Positions 52,315 through 61,734 of a DNA stretch of 64,000 bases are shown here, piece by piece. Below the pieces are notes generated by a model, which was not told the DNA's origin, ran no database searches, and saw nothing but the letters and a program-made list of their open reading frames with translations. Every line of letters starts with the position of its first letter. Within the stretch, counting starts at the first letter, position 1. The stretch comes from Breoghania sp. L-A4. GTDB lineage: Bacteria; Pseudomonadota; Alphaproteobacteria; Rhizobiales; Stappiaceae. Location of the stretch: contig NZ_CP031841.1 in assembly GCF_003432385.1 (NCBI RefSeq), positions 3,325,579 through 3,389,578 on the forward strand, read 5' to 3'. A program made the position numbers and the translations under genes.

Positions 52315-52692
52315 ATGCTCGGTGCAATCGCGATTGCCGTGACGGTCGGATTGAGCCTGCTGCTCATCCGGCCCGCATTGGTGCAGACCGACCGCTGGCG
52401 TGCCATCGCCACGCCGCTGGCCTCGGTCATCGGCAGCGGCTTTCTGGTCTCCGTGCCCATCCTGCGCGATCTGGCCGGGGTCCGGGCCATCGGACCGATG
52501 GCGGGACTGCTGCTGCTGGCCTATCTGATCGGCAGCGCCGTGCGCGTCAGCACCATGAAGCAGGCGCAGATTATCGCAGCAGCGGTGTACCTGAGCTTCT
52601 TCGCTCTGGTGATCCCGCTCTTCGGCGTCGGCAGCGGCGCGAGAGGCGTGGCGGGGATCGTCGCGTTCGGCACGCCGGCGGAAGGCGGGTAG
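52315..52692 (+). CDS. Small membrane protein of unknown function
   Basis: 125 residues with about four hydrophobic helices (IAIAVTVGLSLLLI, PLASVIGSGFLVSVPIL, GLLLLAYLIGSAV, AAAVYLSFFALVIPLFGVG). No family recognised. It follows purQ by 66 bp and could share its transcript. It is convergent with the ZntB-like gene, with only two bases between stops. Confidence 0.7.
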   Translation: MLGAIAIAVTVGLSLLLIRPALVQTDRWRAIATPLASVIGSGFLVSVPILRDLAGVRAIGPMAGLLLLAYLIGSAVRVSTMKQAQIIAAAVYLSFFALVIPLFGVGSGARGVAGIVAFGTPAEGG

Positions 52693-52694
52693 AC

Positions 52695-53696
52695 TCAGAT
52701 CCATTTCAGCAGCTTGAACAGCGCGATTTCCACGCCGACCAGCACCAGCAGCGCGATCGAGACCACGGCGAACCCCATCGGCTCGCCGGCCAATGGAATG
52801 CCGCCGACATTGATGCCGAACAGACCGGTGATCAGGCCCAGCGGCAGAAAGATCGCCGCCACCAGCGACAGAAGATACATGTTGCGGTTCAATTGCTCCG
52901 ACAACCGCGTGTTGAGTTCCTCGGCCAGGATCGTGGCGCGCTCGCGCACCGCATCGAGATCCTCCACCTGCCGCATCGTATGATCGCCGACCGCATGCAG
53001 GCGGATCCGCGCATCCTCATCGAGCCAGGAAGCCTTCAGCGCATTGAGCTGCAGGAACACGTCGCGCTGGGGCGACAGATAGCGGCGGAACGGCACCGCG
53101 GTGCGCCGCACATCCATGAGACTGGCGCGCAACGCCGTGTGCGTCATCTCCTCATCCTCCTCCTCGAGCCGATCGACGTTGTCCTCGATCTCGCGGATGA
53201 CGGCGCTGATCTGATCGCTCAGACCCAGCGCGAGATCGCACACAAAATCGGCCGGCGAGTCCGGCCCGTGTCCCGCTTCCCAGGCCTGGCGAATGCTCTG
53301 CACCGCATAAACCTGCCGCTGGCGCAGGCTGATGACCCGATGCTCCTCGACCCACAGACGGATCGACACCATGTCCTCGGGTGAGGAATTGGGATTGAGG
53401 TTGACGCCGCGCAGAATGATCAGGGTGCCATCGCTCATTGGCGCGCAGCGCGGCCGGGTATCCTCCATCAGCAGCGCCTCAACGACCAGCGGATCGAGCC
53501 CGCTGGTCTCTTCGAGATAGCGTGCCGCACGGTCGGACGCCCGATTCATGTGCACCCAGCGCCAACGTCCCGCAGCCGGCGGGGCTTCCACCCCGGCCCA
53601 GTCCAGCGGCAGGGTGATCCTGTCGTCACGTCTCTCGAAGGCACAAATCAGGCCTTCGTCCTCATCACTTTCCTGAAGTCCCGAATGGATGTCCAC
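52695..53696 (-). CDS. CorA-family divalent cation transporter, ZntB-like
   Basis: 333 residues from the GTG at 53696. It has the N-terminal cytoplasmic domain, a long helix and two C-terminal membrane helices. The family GxN motif is GINVGGIP, close to the first helix (YLLSLVAAIFLPLGLITGLF). GIN in place of GMN is the usual ZntB-type variant, seen in zinc rather than magnesium transporters. An AGG lies just upstream of the GTG. Confidence 0.9.
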   Translation of the reverse strand: MDIHSGLQESDEDEGLICAFERRDDRITLPLDWAGVEAPPAAGRWRWVHMNRASDRAARYLEETSGLDPLVVEALLMEDTRPRCAPMSDGTLIILRGVNLNPNSSPEDMVSIRLWVEEHRVISLRQRQVYAVQSIRQAWEAGHGPDSPADFVCDLALGLSDQISAVIREIEDNVDRLEEEDEEMTHTALRASLMDVRRTAVPFRRYLSPQRDVFLQLNALKASWLDEDARIRLHAVGDHTMRQVEDLDAVRERATILAEELNTRLSEQLNRNMYLLSLVAAIFLPLGLITGLFGINVGGIPLAGEPMGFAVVSIALLVLVGVEIALFKLLKWI

Positions 53697-53986
53697 GCCG
53701 CCTACCCGCTCCGTTGAGTGCCGCCCATGGCGACATCGCATGGTAGTGCATCACCGTCGCCCGCGAAATCACCAGTGCCCGCGCCGCTGCAGTCCCGGCC
53801 GCACCAAAACATATTAAAATATGAATTTTTACTTAAGCGTGATGCCGGAGAGGTGAAAAATATCGACATTAATGCCGATAAATTCAATTGGTTCTTCGAC
53901 CAAAATTAACGATGAAGCGAATAGCCTTGCATCAGCGGTGGCCGTCCTCCTCCCGGAATTCACCAAGATCATCGAGTGGGCCCGAT

Positions 53987-56002
53987 ATGTTTGATCGTTT
54001 GACGTTGCGTCTTCGAGTGATTGTCCTGGCACTGAGTGCGATCGTCGGCATATTGGTCACCGGCACGTTGCAATACGTTTCGGACGCTGCGCTGTCGCAC
54101 GCCTCGGGCCAATACGAAAAGATCGACAAGGCCTACGAGACACTGTCGGTCTTCCAGCGCGAGTTGCTGCGCCTGCGCGTCGCCGAGCAGCGGATGCGGG
54201 CCGAGCGCAAGGCCTCGATCCTGCCCGCTCTCGAAACAGCGCGCGCCGCCGCCGCGGATCGCGCCGGACCGGCATTTATCCACGCGGAGAACAACGAGAT
54301 CGCCGACGGCACGGCGGCCCTGTTCGACGACTATCTCGCGGCCATCACCCAATACGTCGCTATCCTCGACACCCTGGGCTATCGCGACCGCCAGAGCGTC
54401 GTTGTTACCGAGGCCGGAAAGGACGGCATCGACAGCCCCACCGGCTTCACCGTCGATCTCAGCAACGCCGCCACGAAGATCTCCACACGCCTCGCCGAGG
54501 AACTCGAGTTCGACGATCAGGCGGCCGTGTTTCGCGTCGATGCGGCCTTCAACCGCATCCGCCGCGACATCCTCAAGCTGATCGCCGACGCCGATCAGGA
54601 CTATGTCGCGCTGATCGAAGCCAAGTTCAGCGAAGTCAACGAACTGCTGCAGGACGGCGACCTCGATTCGGGGTTCTCCGACGAGGTCACCGCCCTGATG
54701 ACCGAAATGCACGCCCCGCTGGAACAGCTCAGCAATGCCGAACTGGCGCTTGCCGACATCGACAGGACCGTGAATGCCCGCTACGAAACGCTCGACTCCG
54801 GGCTTACGGAAGCGCTTGCGACAATCACCCAGCGCACGGACGCGATCCGCACGACGCTGAACGACAAGCGGTCGTTCCTGTCGACGCTGATGATGACCGT
54901 CGCCGGCGTCACGCTCGCTGTCCTGGTGCTTGCCGGCGCACTGATCGTCCGCAGCGTCACACGCAGCCTCTCGACGATCATCGCCGTCACAGGCCGTCTC
55001 GCCCGCGGCGAAACCGATTGCGACATTCCCTACGCCGACGCCAGGACCGAACTCGGCGATCTCGCCCGCGCGCTGGCGGTATTCCGCGACAACGCCGTGG
55101 AGCGCACCCGGCTGGAGGACCGCGCTGAAGTCAACCGCGCCGCCCGCACCCGCCGCCAGGAAACCGTCGAGCAGATCATCGGCGAGTTCAACCAGGACAT
55201 TGTGGCGCTGCTTGCCGCCGGCAACGAGGCGATCGACGGCGCGCGGACATCCGCCGCCGAGCTGCGCGATGCCGCGCAGCGCAACGATGCGCAAGCTTCC
55301 AGCGCCGATGAGGCATCCGTGCGCGCGTCCGCCAACGTTCAGACGGTGGCCGCCGCAACCGAACAGCTCAACGCATCGATCACCGAAATCTCCGCTCAGG
55401 TCAGCCGCACGTCCGACCAGATCTCGCAGGTCAGCGAAACCGCGCGCAGCACCAACGCAGACGTCGACCAGCTCGCCGCCGCCGTCGGCAAGATCGACGA
55501 GATCATCGCGCTGATCCAGGCGATCGCCGAACAGACCAACATGCTGGCGCTCAACGCCACCATCGAGGCGGCGCGAGCCGGCGAGCACGGCAGGGGGTTC
55601 TCCGTCGTCGCGAGCGAGGTAAAGTCCCTGGCCAACCAGACGGCCTCCGCGACGGACGAGATCTCCAGTCAGATCAAGGCGATCCAGAGCTCGTCGCAGG
55701 CCACCGTCTCGGCGATCTCCGGCATCGTCACCATCATCGGAGACGTACAGGAAAACGCGGCCTCCATCGCCGCCGCGATCGAACAGCAGAACGCGGCGAC
55801 CGGCGAGATCAGCCGCAACATCGCGGAAGCCGCCGACGGCACGCGCATGGTGGCGGCAAACGTCTCCGACCTGCGTTCGTCGACGGCCATGGCGACGCAA
55901 TCGGCCGAGCGAATCCGCGAGACGTCGGAGAACGTCGGCAGCATCAACGAGCGCATCCGCGCGCGCATCGACGGCTTTCTTGAAAAGGTCGCCGCGGCCT
56001 GA
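53987..56002 (+). CDS. Methyl-accepting chemotaxis protein
   Basis: 671 residues from the ATG at 53987. A first membrane helix ([20 protein letters not shown]) is followed by a helical periplasmic domain to about residue 300. A second helix ([20 protein letters not shown]), HAMP and the cytoplasmic signalling domain follow, with the tip [20 protein letters not shown]. The ligand domain is not one I can name. It is a second chemoreceptor in the window, with no che genes nearby. Confidence 0.93.
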   Translation: MFDRLTLRLRVIVLALSAIVGILVTGTLQYVSDAALSHASGQYEKIDKAYETLSVFQRELLRLRVAEQRMRAERKASILPALETARAAAADRAGPAFIHAENNEIADGTAALFDDYLAAITQYVAILDTLGYRDRQSVVVTEAGKDGIDSPTGFTVDLSNAATKISTRLAEELEFDDQAAVFRVDAAFNRIRRDILKLIADADQDYVALIEAKFSEVNELLQDGDLDSGFSDEVTALMTEMHAPLEQLSNAELALADIDRTVNARYETLDSGLTEALATITQRTDAIRTTLNDKRSFLSTLMMTVAGVTLAVLVLAGALIVRSVTRSLSTIIAVTGRLARGETDCDIPYADARTELGDLARALAVFRDNAVERTRLEDRAEVNRAARTRRQETVEQIIGEFNQDIVALLAAGNEAIDGARTSAAELRDAAQRNDAQASSADEASVRASANVQTVAAATEQLNASITEISAQVSRTSDQISQVSETARSTNADVDQLAAAVGKIDEIIALIQAIAEQTNMLALNATIEAARAGEHGRGFSVVASEVKSLANQTASATDEISSQIKAIQSSSQATVSAISGIVTIIGDVQENAASIAAAIEQQNAATGEISRNIAEAADGTRMVAANVSDLRSSTAMATQSAERIRETSENVGSINERIRARIDGFLEKVAAA

Positions 56003-56014
56003 TTGCGGCGGCTC

Positions 56015-56842
56015 TCAGGCGACGCGGCGCGCCGCGTTGCGCGGCGAATAGCCGAAATGCCGGGTGAAGGCGCGCGACAATGCCGCGGGAGACGAGAATC
56101 CGACCCGACCCGCCACGCTCTTGAGCGGCGCGCCGCGCGACAACTCAAGCTGGGCCAGCGTCAATCGCCAAGCGGACAGATAACCGCCCGGCGTCGTGCC
56201 CACCACGTCGCGAAAGGTCTTGGCGAACTGCGTGCGCGACATGGCGGCGTGCTCCGCCAGGCTTTCCAGGTGCCAGTCGCGCTCGGGATTCTCGTGCATG
56301 GCCACCAGAGCCGGACACAGTCCGCGATGCGCCAGCCCCGCCAGCAAACCCACTTCCGTCCGTCCGGTGCGGATCGCGTGCCGCAGCAGCCGGATCACCA
56401 GCACCTCGCACAGACGGTCGAGCACCGCGCCGCCGCCACAGCGCGGCTCCAGCACCTCCTCAAGCAGCAGGTCGCCGACCGCCTTCAAGGCGCTGTCGGC
56501 GGCAACCGGCGCCGCGATCACCTCCGGCAGCGCACGCGCCACCGGGTTTCCTTCCCCGCCAATGTCCACATGCGCCGCGACCAGCCCCTCGGGTCGGTCA
56601 GCGGCAAGCGCGGCGAGGAAATCATCCGGAGCACCGCAGGGGAAATAGGCGAGCCCGCCGCCGGAGGCCGCCACTCCCAAGCCGCAAATATCCAACGGCA
56701 GCGCGCCGGATGCGGCAAACAAGTTCGGCACCTTGTCGCGCGGATCGCGCCGGCAGGCGGGCGATGGCGCGGGGCAAACCTGGGCGCTGATCCGAAAGCG
56801 TTCGAGAATGGCGGAGAGGCGGTCAAGTCGGGCGGGCTGCAT
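56015..56842 (-). CDS. AraC-family regulator with N-terminal cupin
   Basis: 275 residues from the ATG at 56842 (MQPARLDRLSAILERFRISA). The N-terminal half is a cupin_6-type ligand domain. The C-terminal AraC domain has WHLESLAEHAAMSRTQFAKT and VGFSSPAALSRAFTRHFGYS. It is divergent from the peroxiredoxin-like gene and probably regulates it. Convergent with the chemoreceptor gene, 12 bp apart. Confidence 0.92.
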   Translation of the reverse strand: MQPARLDRLSAILERFRISAQVCPAPSPACRRDPRDKVPNLFAASGALPLDICGLGVAASGGGLAYFPCGAPDDFLAALAADRPEGLVAAHVDIGGEGNPVARALPEVIAAPVAADSALKAVGDLLLEEVLEPRCGGGAVLDRLCEVLVIRLLRHAIRTGRTEVGLLAGLAHRGLCPALVAMHENPERDWHLESLAEHAAMSRTQFAKTFRDVVGTTPGGYLSAWRLTLAQLELSRGAPLKSVAGRVGFSSPAALSRAFTRHFGYSPRNAARRVA

Positions 56843-56957
56843 TTGCGTACTCTCGATCAAGTTACAAACACCATTTGATGCCCAACGTGCGCTAAGGTCA
56901 ATCTCGTTCACGCCGCCCGCGAAGGAGCGGCGCGTTATCACATCCGGGAGTTGATGA

Positions 56958-57494
56958 ATGCTGGTACCCACGCAGAAGACGCCGCCGCTCGCCCTCGACA
57001 CGCTCGGTCACGGCCGTTTCGACCTGGCCGCCGAGACCGGCGATTTCGCCACGCTGGTGGTCTTCTACCGCGGGCTGCACTGCCCGATCTGCGCCAACTA
57101 CCTGAAAGAGCTCGAGCGGCTGACGCCCGACTTCAACGAACGCGGCGTCACGACGATCGCCATCAGCTCCGATGGCGAAGAACGCACCCGCGCCATGGCC
57201 GAGAAGATCGAAGCCAAGACCCTGCGCTTCGCCCACAGCCTGCCGTTGCAGCTTGCCCGCGACTGGGGCCTGTCGATTTCCACCGGTATCGGCAAGACCT
57301 CCATTGGCATCGAGGAGCCGGCGCTGTTCTCCGAGCCGGGCATCTTCCTGGTCAAGCCGGACGGCACGCTCTACTACGCCTCGGTGCAGACCATGCCCTT
57401 CGTCCGCCCGCATTTCTCCGAGCTCGTCGGCGCCATCGATTTCGCCAAGACGAAGAACTATCCCGCGCGCGGCGCCTACACCGGCGCGGTTTAG
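56958..57494 (+). CDS. Peroxiredoxin-like (AhpC/TSA) protein
   Basis: 178 residues. The thioredoxin-fold active site is VVFYRGLHCPICANYLKEL, with two cysteines in CPIC. The C-terminal part PGIFLVKPDGTLYYASVQTM is typical of the family. Its last 158 bp are duplicated about 1.3 kb downstream, and the copy here ends in GAV rather than GAL, so its extreme 3' end may have been replaced. Divergent from an AraC regulator gene. Confidence 0.92.
   Translation: MLVPTQKTPPLALDTLGHGRFDLAAETGDFATLVVFYRGLHCPICANYLKELERLTPDFNERGVTTIAISSDGEERTRAMAEKIEAKTLRFAHSLPLQLARDWGLSISTGIGKTSIGIEEPALFSEPGIFLVKPDGTLYYASVQTMPFVRPHFSELVGAIDFAKTKNYPARGAYTGAV
57330..57487 (+). repeat. Direct repeat copy 1 (peroxiredoxin 3' end)
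   Basis: 158 bp matching 58595-58752 at 156 positions. The two differences are one G/A in each of two codons. The repeats bracket a segment of about 1.1 kb that carries the Ca/Na antiporter gene. Confidence 0.95.
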
Positions 57495-57636
57495 TCACGT
57501 CGCCAACATCGGCGGCGCCGCACGCGAAACCATCGCGCGCGCGGCGCTAGCCTGTTGAAAATATTTCCCAAAGTCACCTTGTGCCCAAGCAGGCACTCTC
57601 CCAACTCAGTGCTCGACTGGGATTGGAGAGTTGCAA

Positions 57637-58593
57637 ATGCTGTTTGTCGAGCTTTTCGCCGGCCTCCTCTTGCTCGTGCTGGGCGGCGACCTGCTGGTGC
57701 GCGGATCAGTGGGGCTGGCTGAAAGGCTGAATGTCTCGCCGCTGCTCATTGGCCTCGTGCTGGTCGGCTTCGGCACATCCACGCCCGAGCTGCTGACCAG
57801 CGTGCTTGCCGCCCTTGACGGCTCCCCCGGCATCGCCATCGGCAATGTCGTCGGCTCCAATATCGCCAACATCCTGCTGATTCTGGGCACAGCCGCCATC
57901 ATCCATCCGCTGAGAGCCAATCCCGAGGCCCTGCGGCGCGACGGAAGCGTGGTGGCGCTTGCGGCAATGGTCGCCCTCGGCCTCGCCCTTGCCGGCACGA
58001 TCGACCGGCTGAGCGGCATGGCCATGCTGCTCGGCCTCGCCGGCTACATCGGCTATACCTATCGCGCGGAGCGCGGCAAAAGCACGCCTTCGGCCGAGAT
58101 GCACCGCGCCGAAGCGCATGCCGTCGTTGCCCAGCCGCATCCGAGCAAGGCGTGGCTGCTGGGCCTGATGGCCGCGGGCGGCCTCGCCATCACCATGCTG
58201 GGCGCTCACTGGCTTGTTTCCGCCTCGATCGAGCTCGCTACGCGGTTCGGCGTCAGCGACACGATCATCGGCCTGACCATCGTCGCCGTGGGCACATCCC
58301 TGCCGGAGCTGGTCACCTCGGTGGTCGCCGCCCTGCGCAAGCAGGCAGACATCGCCTTTGGCAACATCCTTGGCTCCAACATCTACAACGTGCTGGGCAT
58401 CCTTGGCGTCACCGCGGTCATCCAGCCGATTGATGTGCCGCAGCAGATCGTGCAACTGGACATCTGGGTGATGATCGGCGCCACCGCCCTGCTCCTTGTG
58501 TTCGCGCGCTCCGGTCATCGGATTTGCCGCCTCGAGGGCTTTGCATTGCTCGGGCTCTACGGCGCCTATATGGCCGTGCTGGCACTGGCGTAG
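57637..58593 (+). CDS. Calcium/sodium antiporter (CaCA family, YrbG-like)
   Basis: 318 residues from the ATG at 57637, with GGAGAG six bases upstream. Two alpha-repeats carry the ion-binding motifs GFGTSTPELLTSVLAAL with GNVVGSNIANILLILG, and VGTSLPELVTSVVAALRK with GNILGSNIYNVLGILG. About ten membrane helices. It lies wholly between the two 158-bp repeats and was probably brought in with them. Confidence 0.95.
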   Translation: MLFVELFAGLLLLVLGGDLLVRGSVGLAERLNVSPLLIGLVLVGFGTSTPELLTSVLAALDGSPGIAIGNVVGSNIANILLILGTAAIIHPLRANPEALRRDGSVVALAAMVALGLALAGTIDRLSGMAMLLGLAGYIGYTYRAERGKSTPSAEMHRAEAHAVVAQPHPSKAWLLGLMAAGGLAITMLGAHWLVSASIELATRFGVSDTIIGLTIVAVGTSLPELVTSVVAALRKQADIAFGNILGSNIYNVLGILGVTAVIQPIDVPQQIVQLDIWVMIGATALLLVFARSGHRICRLEGFALLGLYGAYMAVLALA

Positions 58594-58594
58594 A

Positions 58595-58759
58595 TCCGAG
58601 CCGGGCATCTTCCTGGTCAAGCCGGACGGCACGCTCTACTACGCCTCGATGCAGACCATGCCCTTCGTCCGCCCGCATTTCTCCGAGCTCGTCGGCGCCA
58701 TCGATTTCGCCAAGACAAAGAACTATCCCGCGCGCGGCGCCTACACCGGCGCACTCTGA
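58595..58759 (+). pseudogene. Displaced 3' fragment of the peroxiredoxin-like gene (repeat copy 2)
   Basis: The last 54 or so codons of the peroxiredoxin gene recur here, in frame, ending GAYTGAL and a TGA stop. It has no start or active site, so it is a remnant. It lies one base after the antiporter stop. With copy 1 it forms a direct repeat around the antiporter. Confidence 0.93.
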
Positions 58760-58885
58760 GCACACCGATACGCGCGGAGCCGCACATGGTCCCGCGCGCA
58801 CTTTACGCACAACGGTCCGGCTTCCGCACACCGTTTCTGCCCGATTGAACGCGTTGAAATGCATCCTCGCGGGTGACAGACACGC

Positions 58886-59157
58886 TAGAGCGTTTCCTTG
58901 TTAAATGGACCCATTCTGCGGCGATGAATTTTGTCGAGGATCAAGAGGATTGGCGAAGGGCATATCGCGGATAGGGCCGAGACGGGCCTCGCCGATAATC
59001 GGGAAAATTCATCCCGCCCAAAGGGTTGGTCGAAACCGGCCGTCCGCCGCGTCAACGGCCTCCGCCGTAACATGGGCTACGCCGTTCGCCCGTTTCCTCG
59101 CGGATCGAACCGGTTTGGACCAACAGAATTGATTCCATTTAACAAGGAAACGCTCTA
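58886..59157. mobile_element. 272-bp MITE-like element, copy A
   Basis: Perfect terminal inverted repeats begin GAGCGTTTCCTTGTTAAATG at the left end, with the reverse complement at the right. TA dinucleotides flank both ends, as expected for IS630/Tc1-type target duplication. Copy B at 61285-61556 is the same length, inverted, and differs at only about three positions. No transposase is encoded; a 75-codon frame inside ends at the terminal repeat and is probably not a gene. Confidence 0.92.
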
Positions 59158-59161
59158 GCCA

Positions 59162-59422
59162 TCAGCGCAGGGACGGATGACGCGTGTCAGGCGACGTGCC
59201 ACCATCCCAGAACGGGCGCATCGCCTCGAAATTCGCCTGTTCGCGGCTGAGGCCGATATCGTGAAGGGACTCGTCGGACAATTGAGCCAATTGTCGCCGC
59301 GTCGCACGCAGACGCATCCACATGCTCACATACCAAAGGATCCGCGTGGCAAGAGAGGTTTTCGGCCTGAACATGCCATCCATCCGCACCCGCGAGCGGC
59401 TAATTGTATCTATTGTACCCAT
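59162..59422 (-). CDS. DUF1127 small protein
   Basis: 86 residues from the ATG at 59422, with AGG upstream. The DUF1127 core is RRQLAQLSDESLHDIGLSRE. Its stop lies four bases from the end of MITE copy A, so the insertion just missed the coding region. DUF1127 proteins are small, often stress- or phosphate-related; the function is uncertain. Divergent from a MocR gene. Confidence 0.9.
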   Translation of the reverse strand: MGTIDTISRSRVRMDGMFRPKTSLATRILWYVSMWMRLRATRRQLAQLSDESLHDIGLSREQANFEAMRPFWDGGTSPDTRHPSLR

Positions 59423-59479
59423 CACTGCCTACCAACATTCGCGTATTGAGCCCCAAAATGCCCGTCACATTATCTAGTA

Positions 59480-59508
59480 TTGACTCGCACTAGGGTGCAA
59501 TCTACAAA
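59480..59508 (+). promoter_or_regulatory. Candidate promoter of the MocR gene
   Basis: TTGACT, a 17-bp spacer, then TACAAA end nine bases before the ATG at 59517. Transcription would then start at or next to the start codon, giving a leaderless mRNA; no ribosome-binding site is visible. Related ATTGTA/ATTGTT motifs nearby (59403-59418 and 59508-59514) could be operator repeats. Confidence 0.45.
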
Positions 59509-59516
59509 TTGTTACC

Positions 59517-60935
59517 ATGACAAATTGGCTTCCCAATCTGACCTCCGCTCCCGGCCCGCTGTATGTCCGCCTCGCCGACCGCATCGAGCAGGATATTGCT
59601 CGCGGTCTGCTGCCGGCCGGCGGCAAGCTGCCGCCTCAGCGCAACCTCGCCTACGATCTGGGCGTCACCGTCGGCACGATCGGGCGCGCCTACGCGCTGG
59701 TGCGCGAACGCGGCCTGGTCAGCGGTGAGGTCGGACGCGGCACCTATGTGCTGCCGGGTCGCGGCGGCGCCAGCCGCGCGCCGGTGTCGGGTGCCGCAAA
59801 CCCTCTCGACGGAACGCGCGCGGCCCTGCCCCGCGCCGGGCACATCCGCATGGACAGCACAGCGGCCCCTGACGTCGGCCAGGCCAAGGTGATCGAACGG
59901 CTCACCCACGGCATCACCACACACAACGGCCACGAGATCGCCAGCTACACCCGCACCCTGCCGGACGACTGGCTGCACGCCGGCAAGCGCTGGCTGGCCT
60001 GCGCCGACTGGAGCCCAGCTGTGGAGACCCTTGTGCCGACGCTGGGCGGGCACGCGGCCGTGCTCGCGATTGTCGCCGCCATGACCGTGCCCGGCGACTT
60101 CATCGCCTTTGAGAGCCTGACCTACAGTTCGCTGGCGCGCAGCGCCAACCTGATCGGCCGGCGCAGCTGCGTCGTCGATCGCGATGACGAAGGCGCCATT
60201 CCGGAAGACTTCGAACGGCTGTGTGCCCAGCAGCATCCCAAGGCGCTGTTCGTGATGCCGGCGGTGCAGAACCCGACGCTTGCCGTCATGTCGCCGGATC
60301 GCCGTGCGGCGATTGTCGAGATCGCCCGCCGCTTCAACGTCTGGCTGATCGAGGACGCGGTCTATGGCTCGCTGCATGCCGAGCAGAGCGCCCCGCTGGC
60401 GGCCCTTGCGCCGGAACGCACCTTCCATGTTGGCAGTTTGTCGAAATCGGTGGCCGCCGGCGTGCGTGGCGGCTGGGTGGCCTGCCCGCCGGCCTACGCC
60501 CAGCGCATCCTGACATCCCACAAGATGGTGACCGGGGGCATCCCCTTCCTGTTGGCAGAACTGGCCGCGCGCCTGGTGCTGAGCGGCGAAGCGGACGTCA
60601 TCCGCGACGCTGTGCGGGCGGAAATCGCCGCGCGCGGGACCATGGCCCAAGCGAGCTTCAAGGACCTTGAGTTCACGGCCAACCCGCAGACGCCGTTCCT
60701 GTGGCTGAAGCTGTCCGATCCCTGGCTGTCGGCCACGTTCAAGAACGCGGCCGCCAACGAAAGCGTGCTGATCGACGACGAGGACGAGTTCAAGCCCGGC
60801 CGCACCGAGCAGGTGCACCATCGCGTACGCATCGGTTTCACCACACCGCAAACCCGCGCCGAGGTGCAGACCGGCTTCGACGTCATCCGCCAGCTGCTCG
60901 ACAATGCCGGCGCGAGTTACGACAGCTACGGCTGA
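59517..60935 (+). CDS. MocR-type regulator: GntR HTH fused to aminotransferase-like domain
   Basis: 472 residues. The N-terminal GntR winged helix (YVRLADRIEQDIARGLLPAG, then LAYDLGVTVGTIGRAYALVR) is followed by a class I aminotransferase-fold domain. The PLP lysine lies in HVGSLSKSVAAGVRGGW. Such proteins sense PLP or amino-acid adducts and regulate a nearby gene. The divergent DUF1127 gene is the only adjacent candidate target. Confidence 0.94.
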   Translation: MTNWLPNLTSAPGPLYVRLADRIEQDIARGLLPAGGKLPPQRNLAYDLGVTVGTIGRAYALVRERGLVSGEVGRGTYVLPGRGGASRAPVSGAANPLDGTRAALPRAGHIRMDSTAAPDVGQAKVIERLTHGITTHNGHEIASYTRTLPDDWLHAGKRWLACADWSPAVETLVPTLGGHAAVLAIVAAMTVPGDFIAFESLTYSSLARSANLIGRRSCVVDRDDEGAIPEDFERLCAQQHPKALFVMPAVQNPTLAVMSPDRRAAIVEIARRFNVWLIEDAVYGSLHAEQSAPLAALAPERTFHVGSLSKSVAAGVRGGWVACPPAYAQRILTSHKMVTGGIPFLLAELAARLVLSGEADVIRDAVRAEIAARGTMAQASFKDLEFTANPQTPFLWLKLSDPWLSATFKNAAANESVLIDDEDEFKPGRTEQVHHRVRIGFTTPQTRAEVQTGFDVIRQLLDNAGASYDSYG

Positions 60936-61007
60936 TCATGTTGATCACAGACAACACGTGTGACACGACCAGCGGCCCGGCTTCACGACCCGAGTTGATG
61001 GCCCTGT

Positions 61008-61217
61008 TCAGGCCTTCTTCAGGTATTCCGTCTTCAGCACGATGGTGCTCTTGCCCATCCGGCACTCGATCTCGGTGTCCTTGGCGGTCAGGCGGATATT
61101 TTTCATCACCGTGCCGCGCTTGATGGTGGTCGACGAGCCCTTGAGCTTCAGGTCCCGGGCCAGCTGCACCGAATCCCCGTCGCTCAGCGCGTTGCCGTTA
61201 CAATCCTTGACGTCCAA
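61008..61217 (-). CDS. PhnA-domain (alkylphosphonate utilisation/YjdM-like) protein
   Basis: 69 residues from a TTG start with AGGAG seven bases upstream. It covers only the C-terminal PhnA domain (VKDCNGNALSDGDSVQLARD, then KNIRLTAKDTEIECRMG). The N-terminal zinc ribbon of longer PhnA/YjdM proteins is absent. It has no direct phosphonate role established. It lies just inside MITE copy B. Confidence 0.88.
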   Translation of the reverse strand: MDVKDCNGNALSDGDSVQLARDLKLKGSSTTIKRGTVMKNIRLTAKDTEIECRMGKSTIVLKTEYLKKA

Positions 61218-61284
61218 ATCATCGCTCCTTGCGGCCTGTGTCTTGGCGAGCGGCGCGCCTGCCCGCGAACCTGCCGCACAGCCC

Positions 61285-61556
61285 TAGAGCGTTTCCTTGT
61301 TAAATGGAATCAATTCTGTTGGTCCAAACCGGTTCGATCCGCGAGGAAACGGGCGAACGGCGTAGCCCATGCTACGGCGGAGGCCGTTGACGCGGCGGAC
61401 GGCCGGTTTCGACCAACCCTTTGGGCGGGATGAATTTTCCCGATTATCGGCGAGGCCCGTCTCGGCCATATCCGCGATATGCCCTTCGCCAATCCTCTTG
61501 ATCCTCGACAAAATTCATCGCCGCAGAATGGGTCCATTTGACAAGGAAACGCTCTA
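61285..61556. mobile_element. 272-bp MITE-like element, copy B (inverted)
   Basis: Reverse-complement copy of the element at 58886-59157, about 99 percent identical by eye. One terminal repeat has a single change (CATTTGACAAGG for CATTTAACAAGG). TA flanks both ends. With copy A it encloses a 2.1-kb segment with DUF1127, MocR and PhnA genes, which looks like a composite mobile unit. Confidence 0.92.
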
Positions 61557-61734
61557 AGCCGCCGCGACGCTGATTTCAATCGCTCCCGGTGCCGGCCCAC
61601 GATCGAAGACAACCCGGTCTCTGCCGCAGCGACACAGACTCTTAAGGCCGCTCTGGTCCTCTGACGCATTGAAAACAATCACTTCCATCCGAATTCGCGT
61701 GTCCGATGGACCGTTTTCCGGGCGGAGAATGCCG

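Noticed and set aside
58931-59158. 75-codon frame inside MITE copy A (and its twin inside copy B)
   Set aside because: It is wholly inside the mobile element and ends in the terminal repeat; no domain or ribosome-binding site supports a protein.
58886-61556. MITE pair as a CRISPR or integron structure
   Set aside because: There are only two long copies in inverted orientation with terminal inverted repeats; no spacer-repeat periodicity, integrase or attC-like sites.
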